A stretch of 49,697 nucleotides of DNA from Candidatus Brevifilum fermentans. GTDB lineage: Bacteria > Chloroflexota > Anaerolineae > Anaerolineales > Villigracilaceae. Position numbers and translations under genes: made by a program. Numbering within the stretch: position 1 is the first letter of the stretch; each line of letters begins with the position of its first letter. Below are positions 25,234 through 34,673 of the stretch, piece after piece. The DNA lies in NCBI GenBank assembly GCA_945877125.1, contig CAMCQT010000022.1, positions 1 to 49,697 on the forward strand, read 5' to 3'. Under the pieces are notes generated by a model. The model was not told the origin of the DNA. It did not search any database and saw only the letters and a list, made by a program, of their open reading frames with translations.

Positions 25234-26664
25234 ATGCATAACAATAGACTTGGATGTTTTACAGCTACCGGCATCATCGCCACCTTCATTACTTTATTTG
25301 CGATTGTAGGTTTTGCATTTGCGAGTGGCAGTGAGATGTTTTCGGCGGGTGACCTAAATGCACAGGCTGGCGATGCGCATGGCGGTATAACTGCACACGC
25401 GCAGATCACTGAATGTTCGGCGTGTCATGCTTCGCCAATTGGCGCTGAAACAATGGCTGATCGCTGTGCCGCTTGTCATACCGATATTGCCGCTCAAATG
25501 AAGGATGTGGCGAAGTTGCACGGCGCGATCATGCAAAAAGGCGCGCTTGCCTGCCGCGATTGTCACCCGGAGCACCGCGGAAAAACTGCCTCGTTGACAG
25601 AGATGGGTGAGAACTCGTTTCCACATGAGGTGTTGGGATTCTCCTTGAAAGGGCACCAACTCACAGCGACGGGCGCAGCGTTCTCGTGTCAGGATTGTCA
25701 TCAAGAGGATATAACAACCTTCGCTCCAGACACCTGCGACAGTTGCCACCGTCAAATGGATATTGCTTTCACCCAGACACATGTTCTGGCTTTTGGCACA
25801 GATTGCCTTGCCTGTCACGATGGCGTGGATACGTTTGGTAGTGATTTCGCCCACTCTGGTTTTACGTTTAAATTGGATGGCAAGCACGCGGATGTAACTT
25901 GTACGAAATGTCATCTCGATGCGCGCACCCTTGCCGACTTGCAGTCTGCGCCGCAGGATTGTTACTCATGCCACAAGCAGGATGATGAACATGCCGGTGA
26001 TTTCGGCACAGATTGCGCCGCCTGTCATAACCCAACCAACTGGGAAGATGCAACATTTGACCACAACCTTTCAGTCTTCAAGTTGGAAGGCGAACATGCA
26101 GAAGTGAAATGCGAACAGTGCCATGTCAACAACGTGTTCAAGGGCACCCCGCAAGATTGTTATTCGTGTCATCAAAAAGATGATGAACACAATGGCGAGT
26201 TCGGCACCGATTGCGCCGCCTGCCATACTCCGAATGATTGGGAGGGTGCAACGTTTGACCATAATCTTTCCAACTTCCCGTTGACGGGCGCGCACGTAAA
26301 TGTGACCTGTGAGGATTGCCATAAAAATGGTCAGTTCAAAGGTTTGGATACAACTTGTGTGACCTGTCATGCCGAGCCGACCGAGCACGCGGGCGAATTC
26401 GGCACAGACTGTGTTGCCTGCCACACCACCACCGCCTGGACTCCCGCCACATTCAATGGAGATCACACCTTCCCCATGGATCACGGTGAAAGCGGAATAT
26501 CCTCCTGCGCCACCTGCCACCCCGCTGGTTATAAAACCTATACCTGTTACGGATGCCATGAACACAATGAGTCGAATATCAGCTCGAAGCATAGGGAAGA
26601 AGGCATCTCCAATTTTGAGAACTGCATGGAATGTCATGCAGATGGACGCGAGCACGACGATTAG
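25234..26664 (+). CDS. Exported multihaem cytochrome c with 18 CxxCH motifs
   Basis: 476 residues. An N-terminal hydrophobic helix (about 12-30, GIIATFITLFAIVGFAFA) is a signal peptide or anchor. I count 18 CxxCH haem sites and many extra histidines. Three copies of a roughly 66-residue unit are visible, each with three CxxCH and the words APQDCYSCH or GTPQDCYSCH, FGTDCAACH and FDHNL. The same unit is expanded in the next gene. Extra His residues (DEH, FDH, GEH/GAH) are suited to be the sixth ligands of the haems. The protein probably lies on the cell surface or in the wall as an electron conduit. A terminator follows, so read-through to the 41-haem gene may be limited. Confidence 0.9.
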   Translation: MHNNRLGCFTATGIIATFITLFAIVGFAFASGSEMFSAGDLNAQAGDAHGGITAHAQITECSACHASPIGAETMADRCAACHTDIAAQMKDVAKLHGAIMQKGALACRDCHPEHRGKTASLTEMGENSFPHEVLGFSLKGHQLTATGAAFSCQDCHQEDITTFAPDTCDSCHRQMDIAFTQTHVLAFGTDCLACHDGVDTFGSDFAHSGFTFKLDGKHADVTCTKCHLDARTLADLQSAPQDCYSCHKQDDEHAGDFGTDCAACHNPTNWEDATFDHNLSVFKLEGEHAEVKCEQCHVNNVFKGTPQDCYSCHQKDDEHNGEFGTDCAACHTPNDWEGATFDHNLSNFPLTGAHVNVTCEDCHKNGQFKGLDTTCVTCHAEPTEHAGEFGTDCVACHTTTAWTPATFNGDHTFPMDHGESGISSCATCHPAGYKTYTCYGCHEHNESNISSKHREEGISNFENCMECHADGREHDD

Positions 26665-26668
26665 CAAG

Positions 26669-26702
26669 AAAAACTGGGCGGTACACCCCGCCCAGTTTTT
26701 TT
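26669..26702 (+). terminator. Terminator between the two cytochrome genes
   Basis: AAAAACTGGGCGG pairs with CCGCCCAGTTTTT around a short loop. The terminator after the second cytochrome gene (29762-29799) has the same ACTGGGC/GCCCAGT stem, suggesting that gene and terminator were duplicated together. Confidence 0.85.
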
Positions 26703-26726
26703 ATAAAAGTATTTGAGGAGTTTAAT

Positions 26727-29700
26727 ATGAGGAGGAGTTTTGGGTGTCTTTCGATTCCTGCGATCTTTTCTGCGCTCATTACATTGCTGGTAATTGCTGG
26801 CATCGTATTTGCAAAGGGCGGATCATTATTTAGCGCAGGCGCTTTGAATGCGGAACTTGGCGAAGGAACGCTGGGCGGCGTTGCGTCACATGCCGAAATT
26901 GGCGGTGATTGCAAGGCTTGCCATACCGCGCCGTGGGAAGCAGCTACCATGGCAGACCGCTGTGTGGTTTGCCATACAGAAATCAGCGCGGAATTAAATT
27001 CAAGCAGTGGCTTGCATGGAATTTTTTTCCAAACACAGCCTTCTTCCCTTGGCTTTCAAATTCCTGTTACAGCCCAAATCAATTTAGCCAACGCCCAGGG
27101 CACGCCCCTCAAATGTCTTGCCTGTCACCCCGAGCATCGCGGAGCACACGCCGCGCTGGTCGAAATGGACCTGACTGATTTTCCGCATGACGACTTAAAT
27201 TTTTCACTCCGCTCGCATCAACAAAAAATAGACGGCAGCCGCTTTGATTGTGCCGATTGCCATGCAGGTGAATATGCCAATCCGTTTGATGTGAAAAGCT
27301 GCGTCAACTGTCATTTTTCCATGCAGGCTGATTTTACGCAGGCGCACGCGCTTGAGTTTGGCATGGATTGTTTAAACTGCCACGATGGACTTGAAACACT
27401 CGGAGCCAACTTCGACCATAGCTTGGTTCCGTTTCAATTGACAGGGCACCACACCCAGGCAGTCTGCGCCGACTGCCACGTAGTTGTCCGCAGCCTGACC
27501 GAGTTGAAATCTGCGCCGCAGGATTGCTATTCGTGCCATCAGGCTGACGATAATCACCAGGGACTTTTCGGCACCAATTGCGCAGTCTGCCACACGCCCG
27601 AAGATTGGAAACCTGCAAAGATCGATCATGACCTTTCGCGGTTTCCGTTGGAAGGCAAACATGTGGAAGTTGATTGCGAACTGTGCCACGTGAATCAGGT
27701 ATTTGCCGGTACGCCCCAAAGCTGCATCTCATGTCACACAGACGATGACCAGCACGACGGTCAGCTTGGCGAAAATTGCGCGGCTTGTCATTCCGCAGCA
27801 GGCTGGGATCAAGTCCACGTGGATCATTCCCTGTTTGCCTTCCCATTGACAGGAGCACATGCAAATGTGACTTGCGAGACCTGCCATCAAAACGGCACGT
27901 ACAAAGGCACGCCGCAAGATTGCAATTCGTGTCATCAAAAAGATGAACCGCACGCAGGGCGCCTTGGCACAGATTGCGCAACCTGTCACTCGACCGATGC
28001 GTGGAAACCAGCCAAGTTTGATCACAACCTTTCTGTCTTCAAGTTGACAGGTTCACACGTCAACTTGACTTGCGCGAAATGTCATCAAAACGAAGTATTC
28101 AAAGGCACGCCACAGGATTGTTATTCCTGCCATCGCACTGCCGACAAACACAACGGACAATTTGGGACAAATTGCGCAACCTGTCACTCGACCACCGCGT
28201 GGAAACCAGCCAGGTTTGATCACAATCTTTCTGTTTTCAAATTGACAGGCTCGCATGTCAATTTGACTTGCACCAACTGTCACCAAAACGGAGTCTTCAA
28301 AGGCACGCCGCAGGATTGTTATTCGTGCCACCGCACCGCCGACAAGCACAACGGTCAATTCGGGACAAATTGCGCCTCGTGCCACAGCACATCCACATGG
28401 AAGGGAGCCACCTTCGACCACAACCTCGCGGCATTCAAACTGACAGGTTCACACGTCAACGTGACTTGCACAAAATGCCACCAGAATGGCGTCTTCAAAG
28501 GCACGCCGCAGGATTGCTATTCGTGCCACCGCGCCGCCGACAAGCACAACGGTCAATTCGGAACGAATTGCGCCTCGTGCCACAGCACATCCACATGGAA
28601 GGGCGTGACCTTTGACCACAATCTCGCGGCGTTCAAGTTGATAGGTTCGCACGTCAATGTGACTTGCACAAAATGCCATCAGAATGGCGTTTTCAAAGGC
28701 ACGCCGCAGGATTGTTATTCGTGCCACCGCACCGCCGACAAGCACAACGGTCTATTTGGAACGAACTGCGCCTCGTGCCACAGCACATCAACTTGGCGGG
28801 GAGCCATCTTCGACCACAACCTTTCCGTCTTCAAATTGACAGGTTCACACGTCAACGTGACTTGCACAAACTGTCACCAAAACGGAGTCTTCAAAGGCAC
28901 GCCGCAGGATTGCTATTCGTGCCACCGTACCGCCGACAAACACAATGGACAATTTGGGACAAATTGCGCCTCGTGCCACAGCACATCAACTTGGCGGGGA
29001 GCCACCTTTGACCACAACCTTTCTGCGTTCAAACTGACAGGTTCACACGTCAATGTCTCCTGCACCAACTGTCACCAAAACGGAGTCTTCAAAGGCACGC
29101 CGCAGGATTGTTATTCGTGCCATCGCACCGCCGACAAGCACAACGGACAATTTGGGACAAATTGTGCCTCGTGCCACAGCACATCAAGTTGGCGGGGAGC
29201 CAGCTTTGACCACAACCTTTCTGCGTTCAAACTGACAGGTTCACACGTCAATGTCTCCTGCACCAACTGTCACCAAAACGGAGTCTTCAAAGGTACGCCG
29301 CAGGATTGCTATTCGTGCCACCGCAGTGACGATGAACATAACGGCCAGTTCGGAACGAATTGTGCTTCGTGTCACACTACGTCAACCTGGAAAGGCGCGA
29401 CCTTCAATCACAACTTGAGCAGTTTTCCGCTCACCGGCAGGCATACCAATGTGGCATGTGAGCGATGCCACACAGGTGGAAAGTTCTCAGGCACATCCTC
29501 TGCTTGTGCTTCCTGTCATGCAGACCCATCATTTCACTCTGGCATGTTTGGCACAAATTGCGCCTCGTGTCATAGCACGAGCAATTGGTCAGCAACATAT
29601 CGCGGCTCACATCCGGGCATTGCAGATGAAGGCGGCTCAGGAGTGAATCACGGGCATACATCGTGCCGCACGTGTCACACATCCACGCTGCATGACGCCA

Positions 29701-29759
29701 CCTGCACTGCCTGTCACGACGGCAATGGCGGTGATGGCGGCGACGGCGGCGATGATTAG
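26727..29759 (+). CDS. Giant exported cytochrome c with 41 CxxCH motifs
   Basis: 1010 residues from the ATG at 26727 (GAGGAG upstream); the longer frame would start inside the preceding gene. A hydrophobic signal or anchor (about 10-28) is followed by a domain like the 18-haem protein. Then come about eleven units of about 66 residues, seven of them (residues 449-910) nearly identical. Each unit has three haem sites (CTNCHQNG, GTPQDCYSCH, FGTNCASCH) and three further His in ADKHNGQ, FDHNL and TGSHVN, so every haem could be bis-His ligated. I count 41 CxxCH. The tail is Gly/Asp-rich. This is a candidate long-range electron conductor outside the membrane. Polymerisation or length in the cell cannot be judged from sequence. 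Confidence 0.92.
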   Translation: MRRSFGCLSIPAIFSALITLLVIAGIVFAKGGSLFSAGALNAELGEGTLGGVASHAEIGGDCKACHTAPWEAATMADRCVVCHTEISAELNSSSGLHGIFFQTQPSSLGFQIPVTAQINLANAQGTPLKCLACHPEHRGAHAALVEMDLTDFPHDDLNFSLRSHQQKIDGSRFDCADCHAGEYANPFDVKSCVNCHFSMQADFTQAHALEFGMDCLNCHDGLETLGANFDHSLVPFQLTGHHTQAVCADCHVVVRSLTELKSAPQDCYSCHQADDNHQGLFGTNCAVCHTPEDWKPAKIDHDLSRFPLEGKHVEVDCELCHVNQVFAGTPQSCISCHTDDDQHDGQLGENCAACHSAAGWDQVHVDHSLFAFPLTGAHANVTCETCHQNGTYKGTPQDCNSCHQKDEPHAGRLGTDCATCHSTDAWKPAKFDHNLSVFKLTGSHVNLTCAKCHQNEVFKGTPQDCYSCHRTADKHNGQFGTNCATCHSTTAWKPARFDHNLSVFKLTGSHVNLTCTNCHQNGVFKGTPQDCYSCHRTADKHNGQFGTNCASCHSTSTWKGATFDHNLAAFKLTGSHVNVTCTKCHQNGVFKGTPQDCYSCHRAADKHNGQFGTNCASCHSTSTWKGVTFDHNLAAFKLIGSHVNVTCTKCHQNGVFKGTPQDCYSCHRTADKHNGLFGTNCASCHSTSTWRGAIFDHNLSVFKLTGSHVNVTCTNCHQNGVFKGTPQDCYSCHRTADKHNGQFGTNCASCHSTSTWRGATFDHNLSAFKLTGSHVNVSCTNCHQNGVFKGTPQDCYSCHRTADKHNGQFGTNCASCHSTSSWRGASFDHNLSAFKLTGSHVNVSCTNCHQNGVFKGTPQDCYSCHRSDDEHNGQFGTNCASCHTTSTWKGATFNHNLSSFPLTGRHTNVACERCHTGGKFSGTSSACASCHADPSFHSGMFGTNCASCHSTSNWSATYRGSHPGIADEGGSGVNHGHTSCRTCHTSTLHDATCTACHDGNGGDGGDGGDD
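28071..29456 (+). repeat. Seven tandem 198-bp repeats within the 41-haem gene
   Basis: The stretch is exactly 7 x 198 bp, running from the CAKCH codon block at 28071 to the CERCH block at 29457. The words AGGCACGCCGCAGGATTG recur every 198 bp with few changes. High DNA identity points to recent expansion by recombination. Confidence 0.92.
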
Positions 29760-29761
29760 AT

Positions 29762-29799
29762 AAAAAAACTGGGCGGGGATCCCCTGCCCAGTTTTTTTT
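29762..29799 (+). terminator. Terminator after the 41-haem gene
   Basis: An ACTGGGCGGGG/CCCCTGCCCAGT stem with flanking A and T runs. It lies 13 bp upstream of the tgt -10 box. Confidence 0.88.
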
Positions 29800-29803
29800 A
29801 TGA

Positions 29804-31008
<1,205 letters not shown>

Positions 31009-31020
31009 ACAGGAATTTCT

Positions 31021-31854
31021 ATGAATCTATTTCAAGCTTTTCTTCTCGGCGTTCTCCAGGGATTGACAGAATTTATCCCCGTCTCGTCCACCGCACATTT
31101 GCTCATCGCGCAAAAAATTCTCAACATCCCCGCCGATGATGCCATGTTCTCCTTCCTCGTCATCGTCCAGTTGGGAACCATTGTCTCGTTATTTGCCTTC
31201 TACTGGAAAGATTTGCTCAACATTATTAGCGCCACCCTCCAGGCAATACCAATGTTGACCAAGCCGCGCCAAACCTGGAACCTGAAACCTGAATCCTTAC
31301 TTGGTTTTTACATCATCCTCGCTACCATCCCCGCCTTGATCGCGGGCTATCTTTTGAAAGACGCCGTCGAAGCCCTCTTCCGCCAGCCCATGCTCGAAGC
31401 CTCCATTCGATTATTCGCCGCCGCAGTTTTGCTTTCTCTGGCAGAATGGATCTCCAAAAAGAATCGCAACCTAAATTCCATGACCTGGCTCGACGCGCTC
31501 ATCATCGGGCTGATGCAGGTCATCGCAGTCTTCCCGGGCGCATCCCGCTCAGGGACAACGATTGCCGGCGGCATGTTCCGCGGTTTTGACCGCCCTTCTG
31601 CGGCGCGTTTTGCGTTTCTCATGTCTGCGCCTGTCATGCTTGCCGCCGGCGGATACGAAATGCTCGATGTGATCCAAATGCCGAACCTTGCGCAATTTTT
31701 GCCTTTGTTGGCAGTTGGCTTTGTCACCGCCGCGGTCACAGGTTGGTTTGCCATTAAATGGCTCATCAACTACCTCAGCAAAAATTCACTTTATATTTTC
31801 GCCGCTTATTGCGCGGTGGTCGGCTTCATTCTTTTGATCGTGCAGGCTTTCTAA
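31021..31854 (+). CDS. uppP: Undecaprenyl-diphosphatase (BacA/UppP)
   Basis: 277 residues with about eight membrane helices. The family's two signature segments are present: GVLQGLTEFIPVSSTAHL near the N-terminus and FPGASRSGTTIAGG in the second half. The enzyme recycles undecaprenyl diphosphate for cell-wall synthesis and can give bacitracin resistance. AGGAA precedes the ATG. The stop TAA overlaps the start of the M20 peptidase gene (TAATG), so the two are co-translated, though no functional link is obvious. Confidence 0.95.
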   Translation: MNLFQAFLLGVLQGLTEFIPVSSTAHLLIAQKILNIPADDAMFSFLVIVQLGTIVSLFAFYWKDLLNIISATLQAIPMLTKPRQTWNLKPESLLGFYIILATIPALIAGYLLKDAVEALFRQPMLEASIRLFAAAVLLSLAEWISKKNRNLNSMTWLDALIIGLMQVIAVFPGASRSGTTIAGGMFRGFDRPSAARFAFLMSAPVMLAAGGYEMLDVIQMPNLAQFLPLLAVGFVTAAVTGWFAIKWLINYLSKNSLYIFAAYCAVVGFILLIVQAF

Positions 31855-32963
31855 TGCGAACCCTTCTTCAGCAACTTGTCGAAACAGAATCGCCGTCTCA
31901 CGATAAAGCCGCAGTGGACCGCGTCGGCAAAATCGTCGCCGACCAGTGCCGCAAACTTGGCGCAGAAGTTGAAATCATTCCCAATCAAAAAACTGGCGAT
32001 ATTGTTCTTGCTCATTTTAATTCTTCCTCCCTTCTCCTTCATCCTTCGGCAAAGCCGATCCTCATCCTCTGCCACATGGACACCGTCTTCCCGATCGGCA
32101 CGCTTCAAAAATTTCCGTATCGTGAAGCGGATGGAAAGATTCACGGCCCCGGCACCTTGGATATGAAATCGGGCATTGTCATCGCCTTGAGCGCTCTCTC
32201 CTCGCATCTTTCCTCAGCGGCGGCTGATTCTCGTCCCGTTTGGGCTTTATTCACCTCTGATGAAGAGATCGGCAGCCACACCTCCCGCGTTCACATCGAA
32301 TCCCTCGCGCGCCAATCTGAAGTGGTCTTTGTGCTCGAAGGCGCATTGCTCGATGGCTCGCTCAAAACATGGCGCAAAGGTGGCGGCAGTTTCCACGTCA
32401 AAGTGAAAGGACGCGCCGCGCACGCCGGCGGCGACCACCAAGCCGGACGCAACGCCATCGAAGAAATGGCGCATCAGGTAATCGCCATTCAAAAACTGAC
32501 CGACTACGAAAAACAGACCACGCTCAACGTCGGCGTGATTCAGGGCGGTACCGTCTCCAACGTCGTCCCAGACGAAGCCCGCATTGAAGTGGACGTGCGC
32601 GTTATGCTCCCCGGTGAATGGGAGCGCATCGAAGCCGAAATGCAAAAACTCAAACCCGTTCTCGATGGCACATCACTTGAGATCGTCGGCGAGTTCAATC
32701 GTCCGCCCATGCCGTATGGCGAAGGCAACCAGGCGGCCTTCAAGAAAGCCTCACAAATTGCCAAAGACAAACTCGGCATCGAACTCAAAGCCGGCGGCAC
32801 CGGCGGCGCATCTGATGGCAATTTCGTGGCCCCGCTCGGCATTCCCGTGCTCGACGGCATGGGCGCCATCGGCGAAGGCTACCACTCGGACCGCGAATAT
32901 ATTTTTGCCGACAGCCTCGAACAACGCGCCAAACTTCTGGCAGCACTTTTGAGCAACTGGTAG
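31854..32963 (+). CDS. M20-family metallopeptidase (carboxypeptidase G2/ArgE-like)
   Basis: 369 residues from the ATG at 31854; the frame opens further upstream, but that part overlaps uppP. Zinc-site motifs: ILCHMDTVFP (H74, D76), GPGTLDMKSG (D103), TSDEEIG (E137, E138), and a final His in GEGYHSDREY. The dimerisation insert contains GRAAHAGGDHQAGRNAIEEMA. Closest in pattern to the glutamate carboxypeptidase (CPG2) group. The substrate is uncertain (N-acyl amino acid or peptide). It probably shares the uppP transcript. Confidence 0.88.
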   Translation: MRTLLQQLVETESPSHDKAAVDRVGKIVADQCRKLGAEVEIIPNQKTGDIVLAHFNSSSLLLHPSAKPILILCHMDTVFPIGTLQKFPYREADGKIHGPGTLDMKSGIVIALSALSSHLSSAAADSRPVWALFTSDEEIGSHTSRVHIESLARQSEVVFVLEGALLDGSLKTWRKGGGSFHVKVKGRAAHAGGDHQAGRNAIEEMAHQVIAIQKLTDYEKQTTLNVGVIQGGTVSNVVPDEARIEVDVRVMLPGEWERIEAEMQKLKPVLDGTSLEIVGEFNRPPMPYGEGNQAAFKKASQIAKDKLGIELKAGGTGGASDGNFVAPLGIPVLDGMGAIGEGYHSDREYIFADSLEQRAKLLAALLSNW

Positions 32964-32973
32964 CCATTGGTAG

Positions 32974-32992
32974 GTCACGCTTGCAGCGTGAC
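32974..32992. repeat. GTCACGC...GCGTGAC inverted repeat
   Basis: A 7-bp inverted pair around TTGCA, just after the M20 gene. It resembles other short hairpins of this window but occurs once. Confidence 0.6.
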
Positions 32993-33029
32993 AACATTCC
33001 ATCCCATCAAGATCATCAAATCAATCATA

Positions 33030-33132
33030 TCCAATTCTACAATCACAGCATTCCTTCGGAATTTTCCCCAACCCCGAAGGGGTAAAATGATTGTAGAATT
33101 TTATTTGCCAAATGTTTTGAACTCCGAAGGAG
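33030..33132. repeat. CTCCGAAGGAG / ACCCCGAAGGGGT palindromic repeats (second cluster)
   Basis: Arms ATTCTACAATCA and TGATTGTAGAAT flank ATTCCTTCGGAAT and CCCCGAAGGGG; ACTCCGAAGGAGT ends the cluster. Same family as 9913-10078. The AGGAG of the last palindrome (33128-33132) is the ribosome-binding site of the gene at 33137. Confidence 0.85.
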
Positions 33133-33136
33133 TGAC

Positions 33137-33763
33137 ATGGTTTTACCCCGCTATATTTTGACATTTCTTTTCCTCCTCTCTGCCTGCACACCGACCCCGC
33201 AGCCGACGCAAGTCATGGTCAATGCCTACGCAACTTCTGCGGCGACACCCTGGCTCGCGGAGTTGTACGCCTGCGCCGAAAAAAATAACGCGGCAATTAA
33301 TATCTCGGCAGACTCGCCTGATATTTTCCTGCGTGTGGGCGAACCTGAAATGATCGCATCGCCTGTCTATCAAATAGACGAAGTGGAAATTTTAGTTGTG
33401 GCGCACCGTGAAAATAATTTGCAAAGTTTGACTCTGGCAGAGGTGCAGGACTTGTTCGCGCAGGAGAACCCTTCGGGATCAGCGCAGATTTGGGTTTACC
33501 CATCAGCGGCGGATATGCAAAGGGTGTTTGACCAGCTTGTGATGCAGGGGCGAAGCGTTTCTTCATCCGCAAAGATAGCTGTCAGCGTGCAAAATATGTC
33601 AGACGTGTTAAAGTCCGACCCCGCCGCAATCGGAATTCTGCCGCGCCAATCGCTGACAGAGGACTTGCGCGAAGTTTTTTCTGCGGGGCGCGTGCCTGTT
33701 TTGGCGGTCACAAAAGAAGAGCCGCAAGGTATGCTGGGGAAATTGATCTCGTGTTTGCAATAA
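33137..33763 (+). CDS. Small lipoprotein with a substrate-binding-protein-like fold
   Basis: 208 residues. Signal peptide with lipobox LLSAC (Cys at about 17), then a Thr/Pro linker. The remaining 170 residues resemble a PstS/PBP-like domain: an IYxIDEVEILVVAHREN-like strand and SLTLAEVQDLFAQENP, which in phosphate-binding proteins follows the hinge, and a later AAIGILPRQSLTE segment. It is much shorter than a full binding protein (about 300), so the fold may be partial or a divergent family member. No transporter genes adjoin. The ribosome-binding site lies in a repeat. Confidence 0.7.
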   Translation: MVLPRYILTFLFLLSACTPTPQPTQVMVNAYATSAATPWLAELYACAEKNNAAINISADSPDIFLRVGEPEMIASPVYQIDEVEILVVAHRENNLQSLTLAEVQDLFAQENPSGSAQIWVYPSAADMQRVFDQLVMQGRSVSSSAKIAVSVQNMSDVLKSDPAAIGILPRQSLTEDLREVFSAGRVPVLAVTKEEPQGMLGKLISCLQ

Positions 33764-33828
33764 TCAAATTATAAAAAATTGGCTCATGTGTAAAGCTGAA
33801 TACTCAGTGCTTTCAAAGAGCCAAAAAA

Positions 33829-33907
33829 TTAACGCGAATTACGCAAATTGAGCGAATACCGCGAATTTTTTCGCGCCATTTGCCCATTCGGAAAATTCGC
33901 GTTAAAT
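33829..33907. repeat. Intergenic repeat, AATTCGCGTTAA family (copy 2)
   Basis: TTAACGCGAATTACGCAAATTG at 33829-33850 is the reverse complement of part of 3192-3226. An inverted arm AAAATTCGCGTTAA closes the element. The interval 33764-34028 otherwise holds a TTGGCTC/GAGCCAA hairpin (33779-33824) and the promoter-operator below. Confidence 0.8.
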
Positions 33908-33956
33908 GGTTTTGACCTATTGCACAGAGTCTATAAATGAGCTAGAAATTTATGCC

Positions 33957-33985
33957 TTGACCATCGCAGTGTACGGTGATATTAT
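33957..33985 (+). promoter_or_regulatory. Strong promoter before the membrane protein-regulator pair
   Basis: TTGACC (33957-33962), a 17-bp spacer and TATTAT (33980-33985). Confidence 0.75.
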
Positions 33986-34016
33986 ACAAACCAGTTTGTG
34001 ACGCAAACCGTTTTGT
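33986..34016. promoter_or_regulatory. Double operator overlapping the transcription start
   Basis: ACAAACCAGTTTGT (33986-33999) is a near-perfect palindrome. GCAAACCGTTTTGT (34003-34016) is a second similar site 17 bp on. They begin right after the -10 box, so a bound protein would block transcription. The winged-helix regulator of the same operon (34663-34974) is the obvious candidate. Confidence 0.65.
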
Positions 34017-34028
34017 AAAGGATGTTGG

Positions 34029-34673
34029 ATGCAGTCTGATCATATTTCTCGTGTGGAAGAACGTGTTTACCGCCATTGGTACGAAGATGGGCTTGGAGAA
34101 TTGACGGGCGGGGGGCTGTTTCTTCTGTTCGCTTTTTACTTTGGCGGACACGCCTGGATCGAAAAAGGAAATTTAATGGGTCGGCTGTTTCTGAACGGCG
34201 GGCTGATTGTTTTGCTGATAGGCGGCGTTCTTGCCACGCGCTGGCTGCTGGCGATAATGAAGGCACACTTCACCTATCCGCGGACTGGTTACGTGGAATT
34301 GAATTCGCCAGAAAGAATTTCGCTCAACCGCGCGGTCACCGCTGTGGTGGGCGTGGTCGCCACAGTTTTTGTGTTTCTGCTGGGGCAGATGCTTGGCTCT
34401 TTTAGCTGGGCGCCTGCGGTGGTGGGTTTATTGTTTGGAATTGTCTATCTTCTCATCGCGGTCAAGTCAGGCGGGGTGAAGCGATTTTATTTTTTGTCGG
34501 CTTTTTCGGCGCTGCTTGGATTTGGTTTGTGGTTTAGTCTTTTAATTGTTACTTTCAACCTTGCTTTATTTTATAGCGTGTTGGGTTTGGTCTCCATTAT
34601 TTCAGGCGGAGTGACTCTGGCGCGCTTTCTAAAGGAAAATCCTATGCCTACGGAGTTGGAAGATGAGCCATGA
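34029..34673 (+). CDS. Membrane protein of unknown function, co-transcribed with a regulator
   Basis: 214 residues with about six hydrophobic segments in three pairs (about 23-40, 50-72, 103-125, 128-145, 155-175 and 180-200) and a charged, short C-terminus. I do not recognise the family. AAAGGA lies upstream of the ATG. The next gene, a winged-helix regulator, overlaps its end by 11 bp. Gene pairs of a small membrane protein and such a regulator often sense and control membrane transport, and an exporter locus follows; that link is inference. Confidence 0.75.
   Translation: MQSDHISRVEERVYRHWYEDGLGELTGGGLFLLFAFYFGGHAWIEKGNLMGRLFLNGGLIVLLIGGVLATRWLLAIMKAHFTYPRTGYVELNSPERISLNRAVTAVVGVVATVFVFLLGQMLGSFSWAPAVVGLLFGIVYLLIAVKSGGVKRFYFLSAFSALLGFGLWFSLLIVTFNLALFYSVLGLVSIISGGVTLARFLKENPMPTELEDEP

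Noticed and set aside
27334-27981. 215-residue minus-strand open frame opposite the 41-haem gene
   Set aside because: It is the shadow of the CxxCH repeats; its composition follows the opposite strand's codons.
28071-29456. CRISPR-like array
   Set aside because: The units are 198 bp, in frame, contiguous and without spacers. They are coding repeats for haem motifs.
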